A stretch of 64,000 bases of DNA, taken from positions 1-64,000 of the forward strand of contig NZ_LGAP01000017.1 of assembly GCF_001270265.1 (NCBI RefSeq), in the 5' to 3' direction. How positions within the stretch are numbered: position 1 is the first letter of the stretch; each line of letters begins with the position of its first letter. The notes below the pieces were generated by a model. It made no database searches and was not told where the DNA came from. It saw only the letters and a program-made list of their open reading frames with translations. The DNA is from Ensifer adhaerens (GTDB lineage Bacteria; Pseudomonadota; Alphaproteobacteria; Rhizobiales; Rhizobiaceae). Position numbers and translations under genes: made by a program. Shown one piece after another: positions 45,257 to 53,942 of this stretch.

Positions 45257-45892
45257 TCAGGCCGATGCCCGCTTCATGGTTGCCGTCAAAAGCCCGGCAC
45301 CGACGAGCAGCGAACCGCCGGTGCGGTTGACGATCCGCCTGATGTTCGGCTTGGAAATAGTGCTTTTGGCGGCCGAAGCAAGCGTCGCATAAAGGCCTGC
45401 ATTGAGGATGGCGAGCGTCAGGAACGTCACCTCGAAAATAGCCATTTGGGTAAAGAGCGGTCGAGACAGATCGAGGAACTGCGGCAGGAAAGCGACGAAG
45501 AAGACGATGCTCTTGGGGTTGAGCGCGGTGACGGCGTAGGCATGGAAGAAGATGCGCAGTGGCCGTTCCTTGGCGGGCGCCTTTTCATCCGCGCCTTCGC
45601 CGCCGGCAACCGGTGCCCGCCAGAGCTGGATGCCGAGCCAGATGAGATAGGCGGCCCCCACCCATTTCAACACGGTGAAGATCGCAGCCGAGGTGGCAAG
45701 CAGCGCGCCGAGCCCGAGCATCGATGCGGTCATGGCGGTAAAATCGCCGAGGGCCACGCCGGCAACAGTGGCGCCAGCTGTCTTGCGGCCGTGTCCGAGC
45801 GCATAGGATATGACGAGCAGGATGGTTGGGCCGGGGATGGCGAGCAGCACTGCAGAGGCAGCGGCAAAGGCAAACCAGTGTTCGAACGACAT
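45257..45892 (-). CDS. LysE/RhtB-family amino acid exporter
   Basis: A 211-residue inner-membrane protein with about six hydrophobic segments. It has LLAIPGPTILLVISYALGHG near 17-36 (the LysE-family PGP motif) and ALNPKSIVFFVAFLPQF near 124-140. It exports amino acids or similar metabolites. The frame extends upstream, but ATG at 45892 fits the family start and follows GGAG by 7 nt. That Shine-Dalgarno lies in the 3' arm of a long hairpin, so translation or transcription may be regulated. Confidence 0.9.
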   Translation of the reverse strand: MSFEHWFAFAAASAVLLAIPGPTILLVISYALGHGRKTAGATVAGVALGDFTAMTASMLGLGALLATSAAIFTVLKWVGAAYLIWLGIQLWRAPVAGGEGADEKAPAKERPLRIFFHAYAVTALNPKSIVFFVAFLPQFLDLSRPLFTQMAIFEVTFLTLAILNAGLYATLASAAKSTISKPNIRRIVNRTGGSLLVGAGLLTATMKRASA

Positions 45893-45960
45893 GAAAAAGG
45901 CTCCGCGCTTGAGGGCTTCTCGAGACTGATCTCGGGAGGGAGCCACCAAGGCGCGGAGCC
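45893..45960 (-). promoter_or_regulatory. structured leader of the lysE-like gene (attenuator-like)
   Basis: On the minus strand GGCTCCGCGC (45951-45960) pairs perfectly with GCGCGGAGCC (45899-45908). The latter contains the GGAG Shine-Dalgarno and is followed by TTTTTC and the ATG. Between the arms is a second hairpin (CCGAGA/TCTCGAG with flanking GGCT/AGCC). The structure could act as an attenuator or hide the ribosome site. No known riboswitch class was recognised. Confidence 0.6.
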
Positions 45961-45987
45961 GTCAATCGTTAACTGAAAGGCTCTGCA

Positions 45988-46023
45988 GAAATTGCGCCCG
46001 AAGCCGAGGTTCAGCTTCGGGCG
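45988..46023 (-). terminator. terminator of the phosphofructokinase gene
   Basis: CGCCCGAAGC and GCTTCGGGCG form a 10-bp stem just after the stop codon at 46031, followed by CAATTTCT on the minus strand. Confidence 0.75.
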
Positions 46024-46030
46024 ATACGTC

Positions 46031-47245
46031 TTAGTCTCCCGCCTGCCACTTCTGGCCGATGACATCCATGACGTCGCCGAACCACTTCGTCGAGGTGTCG
46101 AAGTGCTTGCCGCCCTTGATGCGCGGGAACTCGATGGTTCTGAGCTTGCCGCCCTGGTCCTCGTCGTGGCCGGTGACGCCGGAGACCTTGTTGAGCGCGC
46201 TTTCGACCGCAAGGTCGACCATGCTCTGGATCAGGCGCAGGTCGTCGCCGTTTGCCGGTGCGGAGCGGGCGTAGTAGCCCGACTTCTGCACCATCGACCG
46301 CTCGGCGCCGAGAAGGGCCGCGAACTGCTTGGTGAACCAGTTACCGACATTGATGGTGTCGATCTTCACGTGTCCGAAGGCGTCGCGCTTGACGGTTTCG
46401 CCGGCGGCTTCCCGCTCAGCCACGATCGCGTCGAGGCAGGCGCCTTCGCTGACGAACAGCGTGACGAAGCCCGAGCGGTTCATCACCGCGCGCAGGCGCT
46501 CGGCTTCGGCCTCGAGGTCGAACTTGATCTCGGGCAGATAGAGACCGTCGATGCTCTTCAGCTGCTTGTCCATCATGAAGCCGTCGACGAACTGCTTGTC
46601 CTCGGTCATCTGGACATAGGAGCGAGCGGTTGCCGCCGTCAGCCAGCCGCAGTGGCGGCCCATGACTTCATGGACGACGAGCGTGCGCGGGGCGGCACTC
46701 TGTTCGTTGCTGACATGATCGAAGAAGCGGGCGCCGTATTCGGCGGCCGTCCAGGCGCCAAGCGTCTGACGGATCGGCACGACGTCGTTGTCGACCGTCT
46801 TCGGCAGGCCGACGACCGTCAGGTTGTAGCCATTGGCGCCGAGATAGGCGGCGAGGTCCGCGGCCGTGGTGTTGGTGTCGTCGCCGCCGATCGTATGCAG
46901 GATGCTGATGCCGTCAGCAGCCAGCCTTTCGGCCGCGACGCGCAGCGGATTCTCACCTTCCTTGACCAGGCCGCGCTTGACGCAGTCGGCGGCATTGGTG
47001 AGCTTGACGCGGCTGTTGCCGATTGGCGAGCCGCCGTGGCGGTGCAGGATATGCGCATTCTCGCGCATATCCCTGGTGATTTCGATGCGGTCGCCGAGCA
47101 ATACGCCCTGGTAGCCGGAGCGGTAGGCCACCAGCTCGTAGTCCGGCGCGATGTCGGTGTAGCGTTCGATCAGGCCGCCAACGGCGGATGACAGACAAGG
47201 CGCCAGCCCGCCGGCCGTCAGCATTGCGACTTTCTTCTTGGCCAT
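46031..47245 (-). CDS. pfp: pyrophosphate--fructose 6-phosphate 1-phosphotransferase
   Basis: A 404-residue phosphofructokinase. The nucleotide-site motif reads GGDDTNT near 120-126, where ATP-dependent enzymes have Gly for the second Asp. PKTVDND near 148-154 carries the Lys typical of PPi-dependent enzymes. MGRHCGWL lies near 190-197. It would phosphorylate fructose 6-phosphate reversibly with PPi in the cytoplasm. An upstream TTG start would add 8 residues, but the ATG at 47245 follows a strong GGAGGAAAC. Single gene with its own terminator. Confidence 0.92.
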   Translation of the reverse strand: MAKKKVAMLTAGGLAPCLSSAVGGLIERYTDIAPDYELVAYRSGYQGVLLGDRIEITRDMRENAHILHRHGGSPIGNSRVKLTNAADCVKRGLVKEGENPLRVAAERLAADGISILHTIGGDDTNTTAADLAAYLGANGYNLTVVGLPKTVDNDVVPIRQTLGAWTAAEYGARFFDHVSNEQSAAPRTLVVHEVMGRHCGWLTAATARSYVQMTEDKQFVDGFMMDKQLKSIDGLYLPEIKFDLEAEAERLRAVMNRSGFVTLFVSEGACLDAIVAEREAAGETVKRDAFGHVKIDTINVGNWFTKQFAALLGAERSMVQKSGYYARSAPANGDDLRLIQSMVDLAVESALNKVSGVTGHDEDQGGKLRTIEFPRIKGGKHFDTSTKWFGDVMDVIGQKWQAGD

Positions 47246-47477
47246 GTTTCCTCCTCGGGGATTCGGCACGCAATTGGGATGGGGGCCTCTCTAGCGTAAA
47301 ACGGATGGAAGTTAAATGACAGGTCTGTGGATGTCCGATCGGCAAACGCGCCGGATTCGTCGCACTCGTTTCGCATGCGGCCGTGGACATGATGTCGCGC
47401 AAGCGAGTGCAGTGAGGGCCAGGGCTTGCATCAACCGGCTGCGGGCCAGGGGTTCCGGCGCCTTTCTCATAGGGCCC

Positions 47478-47509
47478 AAGTGTTCCCCAGGGAACAGGTG
47501 GGAACACTT
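47478..47509. promoter_or_regulatory. GTTCCC palindrome cluster in a divergent promoter region
   Basis: AAGTGTTCCC (47478-47487) and GGGAACACTT (47500-47509) are perfect inverted copies, with another GGGAAC between them. It lies in the 410-bp divergent gap between pfp and the TerB-J-domain gene and looks like a multi-site operator. The regulator is unknown. Apart from the promoter listed next, the rest of the gap shows nothing I can name. Confidence 0.5.
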
Positions 47510-47604
47510 GCGCTGGCGCAACGTTGGTGTAACGGATTGACAATAGTGAGGGGCCATCACAAATTCGTCATTCCCGTGGTTCGCCGCAGGCCACCGCTTG
47601 CAAT

Positions 47605-47632
47605 TTGCCACCACAATAATCCATGCTATAGG
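47605..47632 (+). promoter_or_regulatory. candidate sigma-70 promoter of the TerB-J-domain gene
   Basis: TTGCCA and TATAGG are separated by 16 bp, 24-51 bp before the start codon. Confidence 0.5.
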
Positions 47633-47655
47633 CTGGAGAGACAGGAAAATCGTGC

Positions 47656-48363
47656 ATGTCATTCTGGGAAAGCCTCCTCAAGATCGTCACCGCCACGGGC
47701 AATGCGCTTGCCGGTGTGGTCGAGGCTGTGCGCACCCTGTTCGAAGGTGACCCGGAAACACGCCGCAAGGTGGCTTTCTCCGTGGCGATGATCGCGCTTT
47801 CGGCCAAGATGGCCAAGGCCGATGGCGTCGTGACGGAGGCCGAGGTCTCGGCCTTTCGCGATATCTTCGAATTTCCGGCCGATCAGGCGCAGAACGTCGC
47901 CCGTCTCTATAACCTCGCGCGCCAGGACGTTGCCGGCTACGAGGCCTATGCCGAAAAGATGGCGACGCTCTGCTCGTCCTGCGAGAGCAATTGCCCGATC
48001 CTGGAAGACATCATCGACGGGTTGTTCCACATCGCCAAGTCCGACGGCGCGGTGCACGAGAAGGAACTCACCTTCCTGATGCGGGTTGCCGAGATCTTCC
48101 GCATGGACGAAGCCCATTTCGAACGGATCATGGCGCGTCACGTGGATAGCGAGGGTCGGGATCCCTACCAGGTACTCGGCGTTTCGCCGAAAGACGATTT
48201 CGCCAAAATCCGCAAGCACTACCGCGTGCTGGTGTCGGAGAACCATCCGGACATGCTGGTTGCGCGCGGCGTGCCGGAAGAGTTTCATGCGATCGCCAAC
48301 GACCGCATGGCCGCGCTGAACGCCGCCTATGAGGCGATCGAGAGAGAACGCCGCGCCGCATGA
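47656..48363 (+). CDS. TerB-DnaJ domain protein (DjlA-like)
   Basis: A 235-residue cytoplasmic co-chaperone. A TerB-like domain covers ~40-155 (AKMAKADGVVTEAEVSAFRD; HIAKSDGAVHEKELTFLMRV). A C-terminal J domain covers ~168-233 with the required HPD in VLVSENHPDMLV. J domains stimulate DnaK. TerB-J proteins such as DjlA sit at the membrane and act in envelope stress. Here no clear membrane segment is seen beyond a mildly hydrophobic N-terminus. Its stop overlaps the amidase start (ATGA, 48360-48363). Confidence 0.9.
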   Translation: MSFWESLLKIVTATGNALAGVVEAVRTLFEGDPETRRKVAFSVAMIALSAKMAKADGVVTEAEVSAFRDIFEFPADQAQNVARLYNLARQDVAGYEAYAEKMATLCSSCESNCPILEDIIDGLFHIAKSDGAVHEKELTFLMRVAEIFRMDEAHFERIMARHVDSEGRDPYQVLGVSPKDDFAKIRKHYRVLVSENHPDMLVARGVPEEFHAIANDRMAALNAAYEAIERERRAA

Positions 48364-49124
48364 CGTCGAAATACTGTGACTACGCGGGTGCACGCTTCAT
48401 GCCGTCGCCCAACTTTGGCGACCGTGCGGATGCGCGGGTGCCCGATATGATCGTCCTTCACTATACCGGCATGCCGACGGCGAAGTCTGCGCTCGAATGG
48501 CTGTGTCGGCAGGAGAGCCAGGTTTCCAGCCATTACTTCGTCCATGAGGACGGCCGGGTGGACCAGCTCGTTCCGGAAACGCTGCGGGCCTGGCACGCGG
48601 GCAAGAGCTTCTGGAAGGGTGAGACCGACATCAATTCCTGCTCGATCGGCATCGAGATTGCCAATGCCGGTCACCCCGGCGGGCTTCCCGACTTTCCCGA
48701 AAAACAGATTGCCGCGGTCGTCGAATTGTGTCGGGACTGTGGCGATCGGTGGTCGATCGCGCCCGAGAGGGTGCTCGCACACAGCGATATCGCCCCTATT
48801 CGCAAGGTCGATCCGGGTGAAAAGTTTCCGTGGCATCGGCTGCACCACGAGGGCGTCGGGCACTGGGTGGAACCGGCGCCGATCGGCGGCGGTCGCTTTT
48901 TCCAGCGCGGCGATCGCGGCCAGCCGGTCGAGGCAATCCAGTCGATGCTGTCTCTCTACGGTTACGGCATTGAAGTCACTGGTGAATTCTGTGAAAAGAC
49001 CGAGGGCGCAGTCGCCGCGTTCCAGCGACATTTTCGCCAGGAAAGGGTCGACGGCATCGCCGATATCTCGACCCTCGATACGTTGCACCGCCTGCTTGCG
49101 GAACTACCGCAATTCGGGGCCTGA
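48360..49124 (+). CDS. N-acetylmuramoyl-L-alanine amidase (AmpD-like) with peptidoglycan-binding domain
   Basis: A 254-residue zinc amidase. The Amidase_2 domain covers ~10-160 with zinc ligands in VLHYTGM (His34) and LAHSDIAP (His-x-Asp, near 140). WHAGKSFWKG near 78-87 and SIGIEIANAG near 95-104 are family features. A PG_binding_1 domain follows at ~185-250. There is no signal peptide, which fits cytoplasmic muropeptide recycling as in AmpD. It is coupled to the TerB-J gene, an arrangement conserved in rhizobia as far as I recall. Confidence 0.92.
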   Translation: MTSKYCDYAGARFMPSPNFGDRADARVPDMIVLHYTGMPTAKSALEWLCRQESQVSSHYFVHEDGRVDQLVPETLRAWHAGKSFWKGETDINSCSIGIEIANAGHPGGLPDFPEKQIAAVVELCRDCGDRWSIAPERVLAHSDIAPIRKVDPGEKFPWHRLHHEGVGHWVEPAPIGGGRFFQRGDRGQPVEAIQSMLSLYGYGIEVTGEFCEKTEGAVAAFQRHFRQERVDGIADISTLDTLHRLLAELPQFGA

Positions 49125-49126
49125 CA

Positions 49127-49146
49127 CGCAAAATTTTTGCGTGCTA
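49127..49146 (+). terminator. hairpin after the amidase gene
   Basis: CACGCAAAA and TTTTGCGTG form a stem directly after the stop codon of the amidase. The 5' arm also supplies an A-rich tract. Confidence 0.55.
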
Positions 49147-49352
49147 AATGAGCTTTTCCGGAGTTTTGTCGCACAAAATTGCTCCGTTGCCACATGTTTA
49201 CCATGATGCGGCATTCATTTGCCGCTCATTGGAACTGCAGGGAACGTCAGGGCGCAACGCTCATTTCCTGTCAATGAAACGATCGGGAAGTGAGGCTTGA
49301 ACGGCGGGGTGCGCCGTGCTGCCCAGTCCCCAGACCGGAGACTTCAAACTAC

Positions 49353-49880
49353 ATGAGAATATCGTCTGTTGCTGCGGTGGCGGCATGCTTTGGCATGTTC
49401 TTCGCCGGGATTGGTACGTCGTATGCGGGGAACGTCGACGAGACCATCAAGACCTCATCCCTCAAGTCAGTTACACGGACGACAGGTTACCCGAAGCCGG
49501 ACCTCGCAGGGGGCACGCAGTACACGAGCCTCATCCAGTCCTACGCCAAGCAATACGGCGTTCCGGTTGATCTCGCCCATGCGGTGGTGAAGGTCGAAAG
49601 CAACTTCAACGCCAAGGCGCGCGGCAGTGCCGGCGAAATCGGCCTGATGCAGCTCAAGCCGGCGACGGCACGCATGATGGGCTATTCCGGCTCTTCCAAG
49701 GGCCTCTACGATCCTGAAACGAACATCAAGTTCGGCATGAAATATCTCGCTGTGGCGCATGAGCTTTCCGGCGGCACCACCTGCGGCACCATCCTGAAGT
49801 ACAATGCCGGCCATGGCGCCAAGCGCATGAACCCGGTCTCCAAGCGTTACTGCGGCAAGGTCCAGAGCATCCTCAACTGA
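49353..49880 (+). CDS. small secreted SLT-family lytic transglycosylase
   Basis: A 175-residue protein: signal peptide residues 1-26 (ending TSYAG), a short linker, and one SLT_1 domain. The catalytic Glu82 is in VVKVESNFNAKA, followed by GEIGLMQLKPATARMMGY and the C-terminal ILKYNAGHGAKRM. A frame upstream is open but adds a non-signal sequence, so the start is the Met at 49353. The best GGAG lies 13 nt before it, which is not ideal. The enzyme cuts peptidoglycan in the periplasm. Confidence 0.92.
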   Translation: MRISSVAAVAACFGMFFAGIGTSYAGNVDETIKTSSLKSVTRTTGYPKPDLAGGTQYTSLIQSYAKQYGVPVDLAHAVVKVESNFNAKARGSAGEIGLMQLKPATARMMGYSGSSKGLYDPETNIKFGMKYLAVAHELSGGTTCGTILKYNAGHGAKRMNPVSKRYCGKVQSILN

Positions 49881-50175
49881 GTGATGCCGACCATACGGCG
49901 CGCACCAAACACTGCGCGCACGGCACGCTTTATGGACTTAAACGTGCATCATGACTTCCTCGCTCGATCGGTGTCGATTTGAGGAAGGCGCCCCGATTAA
50001 GGGGCATTGTGTCTGCCGAATACCGAGCATCATCCGCCGACCGTCCTCAAGCGGTGGCGGATGCTCCAGCCGGACAGGTCTTGCGTTCCGGCAATCTTCA
50101 AAAGGTGATGCAACCGCAGTGCCATATCTGCGCCGGCATGCTAATTCGACCCGATCGTAATGATGGGGGGCGGAC
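49881..50175. other. gene-free stretch before the DadA-like gene
   Basis: I see no gene and no repeat in this 295-bp stretch. A GGGGGG-containing purine run directly before 50176 serves as ribosome-binding site of the next gene. Confidence 0.5.
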
Positions 50176-51366
50176 ATGTCGGAAGGCTTTGATTTCATCG
50201 TTGTCGGCAAGGGCATGATGGGGGCGGCGGCAGCGCGGCACCTGGCGCTTTCCGGCGCACGGGTGGCTCTCGTCGGGCCGGACGAGCCCAGCGACTGGGC
50301 CATTCACGGCGGCGTCTTTTCCAGCCATTACGACAATGCCCGCATCACCCGCACGATCGACGACGATCCTGTCTGGGCGCGGCTCGCCAAGCGCTCCATC
50401 GACCGCTACAGCGAGATTGCCGGGCAAAGCGGCATCGACTTCTATTCCGAGGTCGGCTGCCTGATCGCCGGACCGGCGCCGAGCGGAAGCTACGACTATA
50501 TCGAGAGGGTCGCCAAGGCTCGCGATGCGCTCGGCGTCGACGCGCCGCTGCTGGACGAAGATGCGCTGTCCAAGCGCTTTCCGTGGTTCCGTTTTCCCCA
50601 AGGTTTTGCCGGCATTCACGAGGCGCGTGGTGCCGGCTACATCAATCCGCGTGCGCTCGTTCTGGCGCAGACGATCTGCGCGGAAAGGGCCGGCGCCCGG
50701 ATCGTGCGCAGCGAAGTGGCTTCCGTATCGCAGGCCGGCGACCGAGTTGTCGTGACGACGGCCGAGGGCGCTACGCTCAATGCGGGACGGGTGATCGTCG
50801 CGGCCGGCGGCTTCTCCCTTTCCGAAACCCTTCTTCCCCGGCCGATCGACCTCGTCGTCAAGGCGCGTACCGTATTCTTTGCGGAGGTCGCGGCCAACGA
50901 TCTGCCGACCTTTGACCACATGCCATCGCTGATCGGCGCGGCACCGGAGCAGGCGAAGAGCTACTATCTGCTGCCGCCGGTCGCCTATGCCGACGGCAAG
51001 CACTATATTAAGATTGGCGGCGATCCGACCGATCGCATTCTCGAGAGCGAGCCTGAGGTGCGGGCGTGGTTCCGCGGCAGCGCCGGTGCCGGGGCGGCGG
51101 AACACATGGGCCGGCTGCTTGCCGAGGTGATGCCCGGTTTCAAGCCCGTTTCGACGCATTTCCGCCCTTGCGTCACGTCGTTCACCCGCCATGGCTTTCC
51201 CTATGTCGGCTTTGCCGGCGGCGACCGCATTGCCGTGGTGACGGGCGGCAACGGCCAGGCGGCGAAAAGCTCCGACGAGATCGGCAGGCTCGGCGCCATG
51301 CTGGTGATGGACGGTCGGATCGACGATCCGGCCTATGAAACGGATTTCGCCGTTTCGTTCCGCTAG
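50176..51366 (+). CDS. FAD-dependent oxidoreductase (DadA/sarcosine-oxidase-like)
   Basis: A 396-residue DAO-superfamily enzyme. The FAD motif is FIVVGKGMMGAAAARHLALSG near 7-27, followed by HGGVFSSHYDNARITR near 44-59, the mid-protein INPRALVLAQTIC near 156-168, and a C-terminal RPCVTSFTRHGFPYVGF near 333-349 with the second FAD segment VVTGGNGQAAKSSDEIG. It should oxidise a glycine, D-amino acid or N-methyl amino acid type substrate. The enzyme class is clear but the substrate is not. Single gene, directly followed by a family B repeat. Confidence 0.9.
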   Translation: MSEGFDFIVVGKGMMGAAAARHLALSGARVALVGPDEPSDWAIHGGVFSSHYDNARITRTIDDDPVWARLAKRSIDRYSEIAGQSGIDFYSEVGCLIAGPAPSGSYDYIERVAKARDALGVDAPLLDEDALSKRFPWFRFPQGFAGIHEARGAGYINPRALVLAQTICAERAGARIVRSEVASVSQAGDRVVVTTAEGATLNAGRVIVAAGGFSLSETLLPRPIDLVVKARTVFFAEVAANDLPTFDHMPSLIGAAPEQAKSYYLLPPVAYADGKHYIKIGGDPTDRILESEPEVRAWFRGSAGAGAAEHMGRLLAEVMPGFKPVSTHFRPCVTSFTRHGFPYVGFAGGDRIAVVTGGNGQAAKSSDEIGRLGAMLVMDGRIDDPAYETDFAVSFR

Positions 51367-51465
51367 CGCGTTTCCGGTTTAGACAGAGTTGCAGAAACGC
51401 TCCAGCTCTTGGTTTTTACGCATTTCCTGACGGAAAACCGCTTCGCACTTTTCCTGGAAATGCTC
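51367..51465 (+). repeat. family B intergenic repeat, copy 2
   Basis: It begins at the base after the oxidoreductase stop codon and aligns with the repeat at 32583 (CCGGTTTAGACAGAGTTGC, ACGCATTTCC, ACCGCTTCGCACTTTTCC, AAATGCTC). Rhizobial genomes contain many intergenic copies of this type. Confidence 0.85.
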
Positions 51466-51559
51466 TGAGCATGAAAGTGAAAGTGCGGCGGGCCAGCGTC
51501 GAAACGTCGAGACTGCCGTTTTTTTCTGGCGCTCGGCGTTCCCGTCGGTTAAGGACCGC

Positions 51560-51960
51560 CTGCCAGTTGGCCGGGCAGCCGCGCTCCGCAAGTGCCGAAA
51601 GGCCGCGGGGGGAGGAAAGTCCGGGCTCCACGGAAATACGGTGCCGGATAACGTCCGGCGAGGGCGACCTCAGGGAAAGTGCCACAGAAAGCAAACCGCT
51701 CCGCTTGCGGAGTAAGGGTGAAAGGGTGGGGTAAGAGCCCACCGCGGACATGGCGACATGGACGGCACGGCAAACCCCACCGGGAGCAAGACCGAATAGG
51801 GATGACGCGGACGCGCAAGCGTCCAGCCTGTTTCCGGGCCAGTCATCCGGGTGGGTTGCAAGAGGCTGCGTGCAAACGCAGTCCCAGATGAATGGCTGCC
51901 ACGTTCCGCTGTCTTCGGGCGGCGGGGCCATACAGAACCCGGCTTACAGGCCAACTGGCG
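51560..51960 (+). ncRNA. rnpB: RNase P RNA (type A)
   Basis: GAGGAAAGTCCGGGCTCC (about 51614-51631) and ACAGAACCCGGCTTACAGG (about 51931-51949) are the two most conserved segments of bacterial RNase P RNA, correctly ordered about 300 nt apart. The P1 stem pairs GCCAGTTGGCC (51562-51572) with GGCCAACTGGC (51949-51959). The RNA is the catalytic subunit that trims tRNA 5' ends. It ends before a T-rich tract at 51961-51976 that should terminate transcription. Confidence 0.97.
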
Positions 51961-51976
51961 ATTTTTTCCCTTTTTG
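51961..51976 (+). terminator. T-rich tract after rnpB
   Basis: ATTTTTTCCCTTTTTG follows directly on the closing P1 stem of RNase P RNA. Confidence 0.7.
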
Positions 51977-52244
51977 CCCGGCGATGTTTTCGGCTGCGAC
52001 GCGGCTTGAGGCAGCGCATGGTTCGCTCGTCGCCTTCTTGCTTTCAGCACTGGCGAGCGGCGAAAGCGATGCCCGGAGGGGCGTCCGCCCGCTTTGCCGC
52101 GACCTTGCTCACATTCCGATTTCCCAACGATTTGAAGCCGTTTGGCCGTCGCATTCCAGGACGACGGGGGTGCTTTCGTAACTCTTCATTAAACTTAACA
52201 GCTTATCAATTTTTGATCAGCCCGATGGCTGTTTGAGAGCCAAT

Positions 52245-52278
52245 CCCATTGACGCCCATATGGTCCCATGATATCCCA
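52245..52278. promoter_or_regulatory. four MraZ boxes upstream of the dcw cluster
   Basis: CCCA occurs at exactly 52245, 52255, 52265 and 52275, so TGGG repeats four times with a 10-bp period on the minus strand. MraZ in E. coli binds direct repeats of TGGGN separated by 5 nt in its own promoter. The position before mraZ fits autoregulation of the dcw cluster. The other parts of 51977-52454 show no gene. Confidence 0.82.
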
Positions 52279-52454
52279 TAATGGTACTGCGCAAGGGCCG
52301 CTTCGTGGCCCGTCATCGCAAAATTCCAGGGTCTCCCGGCTTCGGGAGATAAGCGGGCATGTTGGTGTCCGGCAGGGGCGTTTTGTGGGTGTGGTCGAGT
52401 GTTCTCGCGGGTCGATGATTATGGCCCGTCAGTCTTGGGCGGCCGTTTCGCGTC

Positions 52455-52895
52455 ATGAACCGCTTCTTGTCAAATGCTACCAATCGGATCGATGCAAAGG
52501 GGCGGGTGTCCGTGCCTTCGGCGTTTCGTTCCGTTCTGTCGGATGGGGGCGTTCGAGAGTTATACTGTTTCCAGGATTTCGTCTTTCCGGCGATCAGCGT
52601 CGGCGGGCCGGAGCTCCTGGATCGGTTCGAGAGGCAGATGGCGGCCGAGGATCCTTTTTCTCCGGCGGCCCACGAGATGTCGCTGCTCGTTCACGGGGGC
52701 GGGGTCTTCGTCAAGCTCGATCCGGAAGGCCGGTTGATGGTGACGGATTTCATCCGCGACTTCACCGGTATCTCGACCGACGTGATGTTCGTCGGGCGGG
52801 GCGATTATTTTCAGCTCTGGGAGCCGCAGGCCTTTGCAAAGGCGCAAGCGGCGGCCCGGGAAGGGCGCAAGTCACGGGGGTTGCGTCCGGAATAG
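52455..52895 (+). CDS. mraZ: transcriptional regulator MraZ
   Basis: A 146-residue protein with two AbrB-like SpoVT domains. The first includes [16 protein letters not shown] near 10-25. The second includes [18 protein letters not shown] near 86-103. MraZ proteins form ring-shaped oligomers and bind TGGG repeats in the mra promoter, usually repressing the dcw operon. Four such repeats lie about 180-210 bp upstream. It is first gene of the cluster, 14 bp before rsmH. Confidence 0.95.
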   Translation: MNRFLSNATNRIDAKGRVSVPSAFRSVLSDGGVRELYCFQDFVFPAISVGGPELLDRFERQMAAEDPFSPAAHEMSLLVHGGGVFVKLDPEGRLMVTDFIRDFTGISTDVMFVGRGDYFQLWEPQAFAKAQAAAREGRKSRGLRPE

Positions 52896-52909
52896 AATGG
52901 AGAGGCGGA

Positions 52910-53935
52910 ATGGTGACGGAACAAGGCGGAGGAGCTTCTGAAGCCGATGGCGGACCGGTCCGTCACATTCCCGTCCTCCTGAGCGAGGTGCTCGCCGCGC
53001 TTGATCCGGCTCCCGGCAAGGTCATTCTCGACGGCACGTTCGGTGCCGGTGGTTATGCCTCAGCCATCCTTGATGCCGGCGCCGAGGTGATCGCGCTCGA
53101 CCGCGACCCGACGGCGATCGCCGCGGGCCAGCCGATGGTTGCGGCTTCGGGCGGCAAGCTCAAGCTCATTCACTCCCGCTTTTCGCAGCTCGCCGAGCAT
53201 GCGCCCGCTGGCAGCCTCGATGGCGTGGTGCTCGATATCGGCGTGTCGTCGATGCAGATCGACGAGGCCGAACGCGGCTTCTCCTTCCAGAAGAAGGGTC
53301 CGCTCGACATGCGCATGTCGGCAGCCGGCGTCTCTGCCGCCGATGTCGTCAACCGCGCCAAGGTTTCCGACCTCATCCGCATCTTCGGTTTCCTCGGCGA
53401 GGAAAAGCAGTCGGGCCGCATCGCCCGCGCCATTGAAAAGCGCCGGGCCGAAACGCCGTTCGAAACCACCCGCGATCTCGCCGGGCTGATCGAAATCGTC
53501 ACGCCGCGAAAGGCCAAGGACAAGATCCATCCGGCCACGCGTGTCTTCCAGGCGCTGCGCATCTTCGTCAACGACGAACTCGGCGAGCTCGCCCAGGCGC
53601 TTTTTGCCGCCGAGCGGGCGCTGAAGCCGGGCGGCCGCCTCGTGGTCGTTACCTTCCATTCGCTCGAAGACCGGATTGTCAAAGCCTTCTTCCAGGATCG
53701 CTCGGGCAAGGCGGCGGGTTCGCGGCATCTGCCGCTGGTGACCGCGCGTGCGGCAACCTTCACACCAGTTGGAAAGCCTATGGTGGCTGCCAGCGAGGAA
53801 GAAGCGTCCCTCAATCCACGCGCCCGGTCCGCAAAGCTCAGAGCCGGTATCCGCACGGAAGCGCCATCGCCGGGAAACGATCTATCCATTTTCAATCTGC
53901 CGGAACTGGCGAGCCTTGCACGGTTGGGGGGCTGA
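52910..53935 (+). CDS. rsmH: 16S rRNA (cytosine(1402)-N4)-methyltransferase RsmH
   Basis: A 341-residue SAM-dependent methyltransferase (also called MraW) that modifies C1402 of 16S rRNA. It has [12 protein letters not shown] near 17-28, the SAM site [15 protein letters not shown] near 39-53, [14 protein letters not shown] near 104-117 and [13 protein letters not shown] near 249-261. The frame extends far upstream through mraZ, but ATG at 52910 follows GGAGAGGCGGA and matches the family N-terminus. Confidence 0.96.
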   Translation: MVTEQGGGASEADGGPVRHIPVLLSEVLAALDPAPGKVILDGTFGAGGYASAILDAGAEVIALDRDPTAIAAGQPMVAASGGKLKLIHSRFSQLAEHAPAGSLDGVVLDIGVSSMQIDEAERGFSFQKKGPLDMRMSAAGVSAADVVNRAKVSDLIRIFGFLGEEKQSGRIARAIEKRRAETPFETTRDLAGLIEIVTPRKAKDKIHPATRVFQALRIFVNDELGELAQALFAAERALKPGGRLVVVTFHSLEDRIVKAFFQDRSGKAAGSRHLPLVTARAATFTPVGKPMVAASEEEASLNPRARSAKLRAGIRTEAPSPGNDLSIFNLPELASLARLGG

Positions 53936-53942
53936 GAGAGAT

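Noticed and set aside
45951-46023. Single long terminator covering both hairpins after pfp
   Set aside because: The two hairpins are separate. The one at 45995-46023 abuts the pfp stop, while the other overlaps the next gene's Shine-Dalgarno and is treated as its leader.
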